Shown here piece by piece: positions 1-6,343 of a DNA stretch of 64,000 bases; position 1 is the first letter of the stretch, and each line of letters starts with the position of its first letter. The DNA comes from Treponema sp. Lineage in GTDB: Bacteria; Spirochaetota; Spirochaetia; Treponematales; Treponemataceae. A program made the position numbers and the translations under genes. The stretch lies in assembly GCA_016288205.1 (NCBI GenBank), contig JAEEYO010000063.1, forward strand, positions 1-64,000, in the 5' to 3' direction. The notes beneath the pieces were generated by a model that was not told the origin of the DNA, did no database searches, and worked only from the letters and a program-made list of their open reading frames with translations.

Positions 1-1310
1 CAAGTTTCTGCTGGCGGGCCTTTGCTGCGGCATCCGTTGTTGAGGATGCTGTGGACGCAGTGTTCTTGCTCGGTGTGCTTGTTGTAGTTGATGTCTTTGC
101 GGCTGTGCTCGTGCTGGGCTTGCTTGTGCTTGAAGATGCTGGCTTTGAGGCGGAATTTGCGGCGGCCTGCTTATCCTTCGCTTCCTTCAAAAGTGCGCTT
201 GCTTCCTTATCATTCGGATCCGTCTTGAGAAGTCCGTTCAGAGTCGTGATTGCCTGAGCATACTTTCCGTCATCTATTGCCTTGCGGGCCTGATCGAGTT
301 TCTGCTGACGGGCCTTTTCTGCTGCGGCGGCATCTGCTGCTGCTTTTTTAGACTGAGCTTCCTCCAAAAGAGCCTTGGCTTCCGCATCATTCGGGTCTGC
401 CTTGAGAAGAGCATTCAGAGTCGTGATTGCCTGAGGATATTTTCCCTCGTCTATTGCCTTGCGGGCCTGATCGAGCTTCTGCTGACGTGCCTTTTCGGCT
501 GCGGCGGCATCTGCTGCTGCTTTTTTGTCCTGGGCTTCTTTCAAAAGCGCGTTTGCTTCCGCATCGTTCGGATTTGTCTTAAGGAGACCGTTCATGAGAC
601 TAATGGCCTGTGTGTATTTTCCGTCATCAATATATTTACGGGCCTGGTCAAGTTTCTGCTGGCGGGCCTTTTCGGCGGCATCCGTTGCTGAGGATGCTGT
701 GGACGCAGTGTTCTTGCTCGGTGTGCTTGTTGTAGTTGATGTCTTTGCGGCTGTGTTTGTGCTGGGCTTTGTCGTTGAGCTTGTTGTTCCAGAGGATTTT
801 GAGTCAGCGTCGGCCTTTTTCTTTTCTTCTATTTCCTTCTGGAGAGCCTTTGCGTCCTCATCATCAGGATCGCTTTTCAGAAGTCCGTTCAGGATTGCGT
901 TTGCCTGTGTGTATTTTCCCTCATCAATGTATTTCTGTGCCTGATCAAGTTTCTGCTGGCGGGCTTTTGCTGCGGCTTCATCTGCATCGGCGGCCTGCTT
1001 TGACTTTGCCTCCTCCAAAAGTGCCTTGGCTTCCTCATCATCGGGATCAGCTTTCAGAAGTCCGCTCAGAATCGAGATTGCCTGTGTGTATTTTCCGTCG
1101 TCAATATTTTTCCGAGCCTGGTCAAGTTTGTCCTGACGGGCCTTTTCAGCAGCTTCTGCATCTGCGGCGGATTTTTTAGACTGAGCCTCCTCTAAGAGAG
1201 CCTTGGCTTCCTCGTCATCGGGATTTGTCTTGAGGAGCCCGTTGAGCAAAGTGATCGCCTGAGGATATTTTCCTTCATCTATATATTTTTCCGCCTGAGC
1301 AAGAGTCTTG
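1..1310 (-). repeat. In-frame tandem repeats, 177-bp unit and 648-bp higher-order unit
   Basis: The TPR units recur every 177 bp (for example near 250, 427 and 604, and again near 898, 1075 and 1252). One step is 294 bp because a 39-residue Thr/Ser spacer is inserted. Bases 1-120 match 649-768 almost exactly, so three units plus the spacer form a 648-bp superunit. All periods are multiples of three. Confidence 0.85.
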
Positions 1311-1765
1311 TCCCTCGCAGACGTTCCTGCGCTTGATTTTGAAGAATCGGCATTTGACTTTGGAGCGGTATTGGCAGAAGGACCTGCAACGGCAGAACCG
1401 GAGTCAGAAGACTTTGTGTCTCCCTTTGAGTCGGCCGCATTTTTTCCGGTGGAATCAGCTTCGCTTCCCGCAGTTCCCTTTGGAGCCTGATTTTTTGACG
1501 GACCCGCAATGGATTCCGTCTCTTTTCCGGCAGAATCTTCCGCGTCAGAGGCATTCTCGGAATCTGTGCTTCCGTTTGATATTCCAAGCCTCGGAACATT
1601 AAGCACGACCGTCTTTGAGGACTGAGTTTTATCAACCAGCTTCACGGGATTGTAATCTACATTCGGATTCGAGGAATTAATGACTTGCGGATCCACCGAT
1701 TTACACGAAACCAACAATCCAGCAACAAGACTACAAGCGACCAAGATTTTTATCGTATTTCTCAT
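1..1765 (-). CDS. TPR-repeat lipoprotein, partial (runs off left edge)
   Basis: The open frame starts at ATG 1765 and is still open at base 1, giving 588 visible residues. A signal peptide ends in a lipobox at residues 18-21 (LVSC), so the product should be a lipid-anchored envelope protein. A Ser/Thr/Ala/Lys-rich linker follows, then six units of about 59 residues and the start of a seventh. Each unit has the pattern LDQARKYIDDGKY.QAI..LNGLLK.NP.D.EAKALL.EA, which is TPR-like helix pairs. Units 3 and 6 end in an almost identical threonine/serine-rich spacer. A GAGGGG ribosome site precedes the start. The role is unknown; TPR lipoproteins usually act as binding scaffolds. The frame is clear; the function is inferred only from the fold. 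Confidence 0.85.
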   Translation of the reverse strand, partial: MRNTIKILVACSLVAGLLVSCKSVDPQVINSSNPNVDYNPVKLVDKTQSSKTVVLNVPRLGISNGSTDSENASDAEDSAGKETESIAGPSKNQAPKGTAGSEADSTGKNAADSKGDTKSSDSGSAVAGPSANTAPKSNADSSKSSAGTSARDKTLAQAEKYIDEGKYPQAITLLNGLLKTNPDDEEAKALLEEAQSKKSAADAEAAEKARQDKLDQARKNIDDGKYTQAISILSGLLKADPDDEEAKALLEEAKSKQAADADEAAAKARQQKLDQAQKYIDEGKYTQANAILNGLLKSDPDDEDAKALQKEIEEKKKADADSKSSGTTSSTTKPSTNTAAKTSTTTSTPSKNTASTASSATDAAEKARQQKLDQARKYIDDGKYTQAISLMNGLLKTNPNDAEANALLKEAQDKKAAADAAAAEKARQQKLDQARKAIDEGKYPQAITTLNALLKADPNDAEAKALLEEAQSKKAAADAAAAEKARQQKLDQARKAIDDGKYAQAITTLNGLLKTDPNDKEASALLKEAKDKQAAANSASKPASSSTSKPSTSTAAKTSTTTSTPSKNTASTASSTTDAAAKARQQKL

Positions 1766-1870
1766 CCAAAAACCCCTCTTTTATATTTTTCTTCTCTAAT
1801 TTAGGTATTCTACCGGCACTTCCCAAAACCGACTCCTAAAATTCGATTTTTCAGAAATACCTCAGATTCT

Positions 1871-1899
1871 ATTATACATTAAAAATCCGTATCGGGCAA
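1871..1899 (-). promoter_or_regulatory. Promoter of the TPR lipoprotein gene
   Basis: On the minus strand TTGCCC (1899-1894) and TATAAT (1876-1871) are separated by 17 bases. Transcription would start near 1864, leaving a leader of about 100 bases before the ATG at 1765. Confidence 0.6.
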
Positions 1900-1977
1900 G
1901 CAGAATTTTAGAAACGGAAAATCAAGCCAAAATCACCATATAAAGGCTTAGTTTTTGGAGATTTTTTAGCTTTTGGA

Positions 1978-2427
1978 CTAAACTAGCTTAGCCATACTTT
2001 TGACACGCTCCTTCCACTTGTCAACAAACCACTCTGGTTCCACAGGCACGGCATTTTCTCCCTGCGACAAAACCCACTCCATGACTTTGATGAATTGGGT
2101 CGTGGAAAATTGAATCCAGGTCTTTTCTTCATCATCGTAATCCGTGATGCGCTGGTCGTCCGCCCAAACTCTGTCCTTTACCAATCCGCGGGCCTCACCG
2201 TAAAAATCGATCGTGAAATCCATGTAATCCTCGCTTATGAAGGCACCGAACTTGCCGCCTCCACATCGGGACGAAAAATCAAAATCATCGGGGAGATCAA
2301 AGCGTTCTTCCGTCAGCTTAAGATTTCGAATCCTGTTCAGATTAAAAATCCGCACTTCATTTCGTTCCTCGGAATGGCCGTAGATAAAAATCATGCCGTC
2401 ATCAAAAAGAAACTGATAGGGATGCAA
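1978..2427 (-). pseudogene. Truncated WYL-domain regulator
   Basis: The 149-codon frame begins directly in the core of a WYL domain (HPYQFLFDDGMIFIYGH, then RIFNLNRIRNL) and continues into the WYL C-terminal extension (FSTTQFIKVMEWVLSQGENAVPVEPEWFVDKW). Full-length WYL regulators are about 300 residues with an N-terminal winged helix, and that half is missing. An in-frame TGA lies seven codons upstream of the TTG at 2427, and no ribosome site is visible. The break coincides with a different plus-strand coding remnant, so this is probably the 3' half of a regulator left by a deletion. It could in principle still be translated. Confidence 0.7.
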
Positions 2428-2432
2428 CCTGC

Positions 2433-2522
2433 GGAGAATCGGACATCAACTTTGCGGAAATCAATCTGACTTTTGGTACTGATGATAATAATTCGGACAC
2501 AGTGCTGAAGCGGCAGGAATAA
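2433..2522 (+). pseudogene. Possible 3' remnant of a lost plus-strand gene
   Basis: A plus-strand frame reading GESDINFAEINLTFGT and then DDNNSDTVLKRQE ends at TAA 2520-2522. Its composition looks protein-like, it has no start codon or ribosome site, and it abuts the broken end of the WYL gene. It may be the last 30 codons of a gene whose 5' part was deleted. No family is recognised. Confidence 0.3.
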
Positions 2523-2627
2523 ATTTGGGAATTTGAAAAAAAATCCATAAAAAAATTCCGCAACATCAGAATATGATAATGTGGTGTGATAGCATTATTT
2601 CAAAATAAAATCTTTAGGAGGATTTTT

Positions 2628-2978
2628 ATGAAGAAGAAATTTTTGGTTTTGTTTGCATTGATGAGTTTGTGTTCAATCTGCTTTGCGCAAAGTGCGAAGT
2701 ACCGCTACGCTTTTATCACTGAAAGATCGGTGGTCATCGCGGATTTTAAGGACAAGCTCCCGGAAGAAAAGCTGGCTTCAAGTTATCCGATGATTCCTCC
2801 GCTCAACACAAAGGAAGAACGTTTCCAAGCTGAATCTGGAATCAGAAATGTGGAATCTTTTTTCTACAGCGGAACACCGTTCATCTATGCCGATTACACA
2901 AGGGATTCTGAAAATCCAGACCTGAGCTACATTGACACTTGGTCTGATGTCATGTCCTACGTGCGCGGCAAAAAATAA
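2628..2978 (+). CDS. Small secreted protein of unknown function
   Basis: The 116-residue protein begins with a clear signal peptide (MKKKFLVLFALMSLCSICFAQS, cleavage after about residue 20). ATG 2628 is chosen over an upstream in-frame start at 2586 because TAGGAGG lies just before it and it begins the signal peptide. The mature part is soluble and has many aromatic residues in its second half. No domain is recognised. It sits alone between the degraded WYL gene and the RhuM relic. Confidence 0.7.
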   Translation: MKKKFLVLFALMSLCSICFAQSAKYRYAFITERSVVIADFKDKLPEEKLASSYPMIPPLNTKEERFQAESGIRNVESFFYSGTPFIYADYTRDSENPDLSYIDTWSDVMSYVRGKK

Positions 2979-3159
2979 GGCAGCTTGAAAAACTGAGCTT
3001 TCCCAAACAAAAGACGCTTCGGAGGACGGAGGTTTTTCGGAGCGTTGCAGGACAACTCATTTCTTCAAGAACTGCATCAACGTATTCGCGCAGATTTTGT
3101 GCTATGGCATTTTTGATTGCCCCGGTAGTATCAGAATCGCTGTCGAAGGAAGTATGGAC

Positions 3160-3353
3160 GGGAAGAAAAAGATTGAACGGCGCGTTCAGAATTAACTTTG
3201 AATCCAACCGCAATAATCATTTGAAGATTGTAATGCTTTGTATCATAAGATTTTCCATCCGAGGCAGTTATTCTAAAATTTCGAATAACTGAATCTTCTT
3301 CAAGCTCTGAATCTTCAAAAATCTTTTTTATGTGATAATTGATACTATTTGTT
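3160..3353 (-). pseudogene. RhuM-family gene relic
   Basis: On the minus strand from about 3353 the translation runs NSINYHIKKIFEDSEL, EEDSVIRNFRITASDGK, HYNLQMIIAVGFKVNSERAVQ. This parallels residues of the intact RhuM protein at 3818-4828 (STISRHIKNIFEEGEL, then YYNLDVIISVGYRVKSLRGTQ). The upstream frame has a stop four codons before the homology, and the frame is lost after AVQ. Start, end and most of the domain are missing. The relic contains the left copy of a 38-bp direct repeat. Confidence 0.7.
3263..3300. repeat. 38-bp direct repeat, left copy
   Basis: This segment matches 4877-4914 with two mismatches over 38 bases. The core is close to an inverted repeat, TTATTCGAAA-A-TTTCGAATAA in the right copy. 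The left copy lies inside the RhuM relic, where it encodes EEDSVIRNFRI. The two copies bracket the intact RhuM gene. Confidence 0.75.
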
Positions 3354-3487
3354 TCTACGAAAATGCATTAAGCTAGTAGTTTAAAAGTTTTGGGGGGATG
3401 TTAAGGTAAGGGATTTTCAAGCAATTTTTTGAGGTTTAAGACCTCTTATTGCAAAATATAAAGCACAAACATGATGTTGGGAGGTGG

Positions 3488-3578
3488 TTATAAATTGCGA
3501 TAGGCTTTATTCTTGTTTGCTCCATTAGCAATGATTTTATCCTCTTCAACAAGTTCTCTAAGTAATCTTTTGTTCGGC
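3488..3578 (-). pseudogene. Relic of the small winged-helix gene
   Basis: The minus-strand frame reads LRELVEEDKIIANGANKNKAYRNL and stops at 3488-3490. This closely matches the end of the intact 72-residue protein at 4915-5133 (LAELVEEGKIISNGANKNRTYSL). SRTKDYL just upstream is in another frame, so one base has been lost near 3555. Bases 3508-3577 match 4944-5014 at the DNA level. It is a decayed second copy. Confidence 0.7.
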
Positions 3579-3800
3579 TTTCTCCGTTCTGGATTTTTTC
3601 CTGTAGGAGCATAGATTTTTGCCTTCATCATAATTCTTGAAATCTTCTATTCTAAAAACAAAACCATCACAACAAGGCTCCCCACTGTATTTTGCATAAA
3701 AACTTTCATGTGGAATATCTGTTTTGTATGACCAGGGAATTACTTCCAAATCGTCAGTTGTTTTATTCTGGTCATACCAGTGTGTCAGGAATTCCGACAT
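3558..3800 (-). CDS. Hypothetical protein fused onto winged-helix relic
   Basis: The 80-residue frame starts at ATG 3800, 17 bases after the stop of the RhuM gene, and is probably co-transcribed with it. Its first 60 residues (MSEFLTHWYDQNKTTDD, later CCDGFVFRIEDFKNYDEG) look like genuine coding sequence of no recognised family. The last 20 residues read through the winged-helix relic in a shifted frame, so the C terminus looks accidental. It may be a gene truncated by the same rearrangement. Confidence 0.45.
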   Translation of the reverse strand: MSEFLTHWYDQNKTTDDLEVIPWSYKTDIPHESFYAKYSGEPCCDGFVFRIEDFKNYDEGKNLCSYRKKSRTEKAEQKIT

Positions 3801-3817
3801 ACTTACTTCTTACGCAT

Positions 3818-4828
3818 TTATTTGCAACTTCCTCCTATTTTATCTAACTCGCCAATGCTTTCTAAAAAATGTTTTTCAACCAACGAAAGTTTGTCTGCTT
3901 CTTTTGCCTTGTATTTCTTGTATTCATCATGAGCTTTATCCAATGCCTGCTGATGGGAAACTCGGCCTGCCGTCGTAAGAATTTCTCTACGTGTCATTTT
4001 GAGATAGTCGTCTATTGTTTCAAGCCAGTCCTTCATGTACATTGGCTCATGGTCTAATGCCCGAACTTCGGCAATGTCAAGGTATGCAGTAACGATTTTG
4101 TTCAGTGCGTCAAGTTCTGTATCAGAAAGATAGTTTTTCGCTATTTCGACATCGGACTTTTTAATTTCCTTTCCAGTCCAAGAAGTCAATCCCATATTCT
4201 GTTTTTCGCTGTCCGCCCGCTGAAAAATAATTTCTGCAGCAGTATGTTTGTGTGCCGCCCAGTGCATTTTGTTTTGAACTTGTTTAAAGAAAGCGATTGA
4301 ACTTTCTGCGCTCGGGTTATAATCAATGCTCGTAGCGTAAATATCAAGTACCTTTCGCCAGAAGACTTTTTCACTTGAACGAATGTCTCGGATTCGAGCC
4401 AAAAGTTCATCAAAATAATTTCCACCGCCAAGTTCTTTAAGCCGCCTGTCGTCAAGAGCAAAGCCTTTCTTCATGTATTCTTTTAGAATTTGCATTGCCC
4501 AAATTCTGAACTGTGTTCCTCTTAGAGACTTTACACGGTAGCCTACGGAGATAATGACATCGAGGTTGTAATATTCTATGCTCCGTTCTACTTTCCGACC
4601 GCCTTCATTTTGAACTGTTGCAAATTTTGCAACAGTTCGATTTTGCTCAAGTTCACCTTCTTCAAAAATATTCTTGATATGACGCGAAATCGTCGATTTA
4701 TCCCTCTGAAACAGTTCTGCCATCTGGTCAATAGAAAGCCAGACTGTATCATTGTCAAAAGTCGCCTGAATCCGTGTTATTCCGTCTTCGGTCGTGTACA
4801 TTATCAAGTTTGTATCGTTTTCGCTCAT
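3818..4828 (-). CDS. RhuM-family protein
   Basis: The 336-residue protein belongs to the virulence RhuM family (Pfam Virul_RhuM type). The N terminus has a helix-turn-helix-like segment (WLSIDQMAELFQRDKSTISRHIKNIF, residues 31-56), then the family hallmark YYNLDVIISVGYRVKSLRGTQFRIWA around residues 87-112, and an alpha-helical C-terminal half. The family is named from Salmonella rhuM and is common next to restriction-modification and other defence genes, but its biochemistry is not established. GGAGG lies nine bases before ATG 4828. The gene is bracketed by the 38-bp direct repeat, suggesting it arrived or is exchanged as a unit. Confidence 0.85.
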   Translation of the reverse strand: MSENDTNLIMYTTEDGITRIQATFDNDTVWLSIDQMAELFQRDKSTISRHIKNIFEEGELEQNRTVAKFATVQNEGGRKVERSIEYYNLDVIISVGYRVKSLRGTQFRIWAMQILKEYMKKGFALDDRRLKELGGGNYFDELLARIRDIRSSEKVFWRKVLDIYATSIDYNPSAESSIAFFKQVQNKMHWAAHKHTAAEIIFQRADSEKQNMGLTSWTGKEIKKSDVEIAKNYLSDTELDALNKIVTAYLDIAEVRALDHEPMYMKDWLETIDDYLKMTRREILTTAGRVSHQQALDKAHDEYKKYKAKEADKLSLVEKHFLESIGELDKIGGSCK

Positions 4829-4876
4829 ATCAACATTCCTCCGCGACTGCTGTTTAGTTTGATTTCTTTTTCTGGG

Positions 4877-4914
4877 GGCACTTATTCGAAAATTTCGAAT
4901 AACTGAATCTTCTT
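4877..4914. repeat. 38-bp direct repeat, right copy
   Basis: This is the partner of 3263-3300, offset by 1614 bp. On the minus strand it still reads EDSVIRNFRIS, a second scrap of the same RhuM coding segment, although it lies upstream of the RhuM start in non-coding sequence. Confidence 0.75.
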
Positions 4915-5133
4915 TTATTTTTCTTTTTTCAAAGAATAAGTTCTATTCTTGTTTGCTCCATTAGAAATGATTTTACCCTCTTCAACAAGTTCTGCTAAGT
5001 AATCTTTTGTTCGGGAAACTTTAAGCTCTATAAATAATGCAATATCCTGAGTCCTAGATTCTAAACCCGAAGACAAATATTCGCAAATCCTATTTTTATA
5101 GTTTATCGCCGATTTCAGTACTATGCCCTCCAC
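4915..5133 (-). CDS. Small winged-helix DNA-binding protein
   Basis: The 72-residue protein has the layout of one winged helix: helix 1 INYKNRICEYLSSG, helix 2 TQDIALFIEL, recognition helix SRTKDYLAELVEEG and a wing KIISNGANKNRTYSL. Its start overlaps the 3' end of the HNH gene by 13 bases, so it is translationally coupled to it and is the last gene of the helicase-HNH operon. It may be the operon's regulator or a substrate-binding accessory. A degraded copy lies at 3488-3578. The fold is inferred from pattern, not from a named family. Confidence 0.6.
   Translation of the reverse strand: MEGIVLKSAINYKNRICEYLSSGLESRTQDIALFIELKVSRTKDYLAELVEEGKIISNGANKNRTYSLKKEK
4944..5014. repeat. Winged-helix gene segment duplicated at 3508-3577
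   Basis: This 71-base stretch and 3508-3577 differ by a few substitutions and one deleted base. The spacing between this repeat and the 38-bp repeat differs between the two copies (30 against 208 bases), so the duplication was not a single simple event. Confidence 0.7.
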
Positions 5134-6149
5134 CCTTCCTCAAATCCATTAAAAACAGCAGAGTGCCACATCTCTTCAAGTTTGAAATATGAATAGTTTT
5201 TAAAATCTTGTTTTACAATTGGAAGGTCCATATTAGAAAGTTTATTGTTTCTTTCTTTAATCTCCACAAAATATTGCTTATCTGGAAGAATATTACTTTT
5301 TGAGCTATTGCAATGAGGACATGCCAAAACAAAATTCCAGAGTTTATCATCCTTTACAAAACTCCACGGAATAAAATGATCCACAGGACTAGCTGATTCA
5401 GAGCTATTTTTTAATTCACGACCACAATAAAAACATCGTGTCTGTTGAAAATTAACTAATGCTTCCCTATAACAAGAAAGATTCTGCCTTTCCGTTGATG
5501 CATCAAGTTTATTTGCAAGTGCATACGAATCCTCTTCCAAATTAGCTTTTTCCAGATATTTAATCCATTCGTAATAGTTCTGCTTTTCAAAAACAGATTT
5601 ATATTTTACCAAAGCTGTATAAACATCATGATTCAATGTAATACCTTCACTTTTGTCCGTTTTATTAAAATGATAGAACTGGTCATCAGTATCTCCACAA
5701 AAAGCACCGACAACATATTTCATCATCTGGCTTTTTATCTTCCGAGTAATTTCTAGTTGTAAATCTGACTTTAAGCTTTCGAAAGGAAAGATAGAATTCT
5801 TTTCTGTATAATTGAAAGCATATTTATCACAAAAATCAAACAATTCTTTCTCAACACTTGTCCACTCATGCTGACTTGTCTTTATCTGCTGCCTCAGGTG
5901 ATACTTCAATACAAGATTCCAGTAAATTTCCGTAAACCTGAGTGCAATCTGTTCATAAGGCAAATACATTGAATCTAAATCTACGTTGAATACATTGTCC
6001 AGAATTGCCTTGAAAAATGCATATTTATAAGAAGTTGTGTGAGCAGAACCACATGACAACGCTTTATTTACCAGTGCAATTACGTCAGATTCTGTCAATG
6101 AGATAAAAGGTGTGCTGTTGCATTTTGAATTCCAATTAGTGTTACTCAT
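5121..6149 (-). CDS. HNH endonuclease
   Basis: The 342-residue protein has a C-terminal HNH nuclease: zinc knuckle CFYC (239-242), catalytic VDHFIPWS (256-263, D257-H258), N272 in WNFVLAC, and second knuckle CPHC (277-280). The N-terminal 230 residues are helical and begin with TTSYKYAFFKAIL (38-50), probably a specificity or dimerisation region. The start lies eight bases after the stop of the 61-residue gene and its end overlaps the winged-helix gene, so it belongs to a four-gene operon led by the helicase. HNH proteins beside helicases are frequent in phage-defence systems. Nuclease chemistry is well supported by motifs; the defence role is inference. Confidence 0.85.
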   Translation of the reverse strand: MSNTNWNSKCNSTPFISLTESDVIALVNKALSCGSAHTTSYKYAFFKAILDNVFNVDLDSMYLPYEQIALRFTEIYWNLVLKYHLRQQIKTSQHEWTSVEKELFDFCDKYAFNYTEKNSIFPFESLKSDLQLEITRKIKSQMMKYVVGAFCGDTDDQFYHFNKTDKSEGITLNHDVYTALVKYKSVFEKQNYYEWIKYLEKANLEEDSYALANKLDASTERQNLSCYREALVNFQQTRCFYCGRELKNSSESASPVDHFIPWSFVKDDKLWNFVLACPHCNSSKSNILPDKQYFVEIKERNNKLSNMDLPIVKQDFKNYSYFKLEEMWHSAVFNGFEEGWRA

Positions 6150-6157
6150 AAAGAATA

Positions 6158-6343
6158 TTATACCATGATTTTGCTATTCTTTGCTAAAAATACCTCAAAA
6201 TTGAATAAAACACAGGATTTTTTGTTACACCCTGTAAAAAAGTATAGCACAGGTACATCCTTCAACCATTCAAACTTTTCTTCATATTCCAATAGATTTG
6301 TCTGCTCCGTAAGAGGCACTATTAGCGAGAATACATCTTTCAT
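6158..6343 (-). CDS. 61-residue operon protein, unknown
   Basis: The ATG at 6343 overlaps the stop of the helicase gene (ATGA) and the stop lies eight bases before the HNH start. This tight packing is the main evidence that the frame is real. The sequence (MKDVFSLIVPLTEQTNLLEYEEK, ending FLAKNSKIMV) has no recognised domain. It could be a small accessory or inhibitor of one of the nucleases, or the remnant of a larger gene. Confidence 0.5.
   Translation of the reverse strand: MKDVFSLIVPLTEQTNLLEYEEKFEWLKDVPVLYFFTGCNKKSCVLFNFEVFLAKNSKIMV

Noticed and set aside
1..1310. CRISPR array
   Set aside because: The 177-bp periodicity is in-frame protein repeats with conserved residues, not short repeats with unique spacers.
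51..1602. Several plus-strand reading frames over the TPR gene
   Set aside because: They are antisense shadows of the repetitive minus-strand gene and have repetitive, low-complexity translations.
3104..3292. Plus-strand frames ending in SKISNN at both direct repeats
   Set aside because: The shared ending comes from the 38-bp repeat; the minus-strand RhuM homology explains the sequence.
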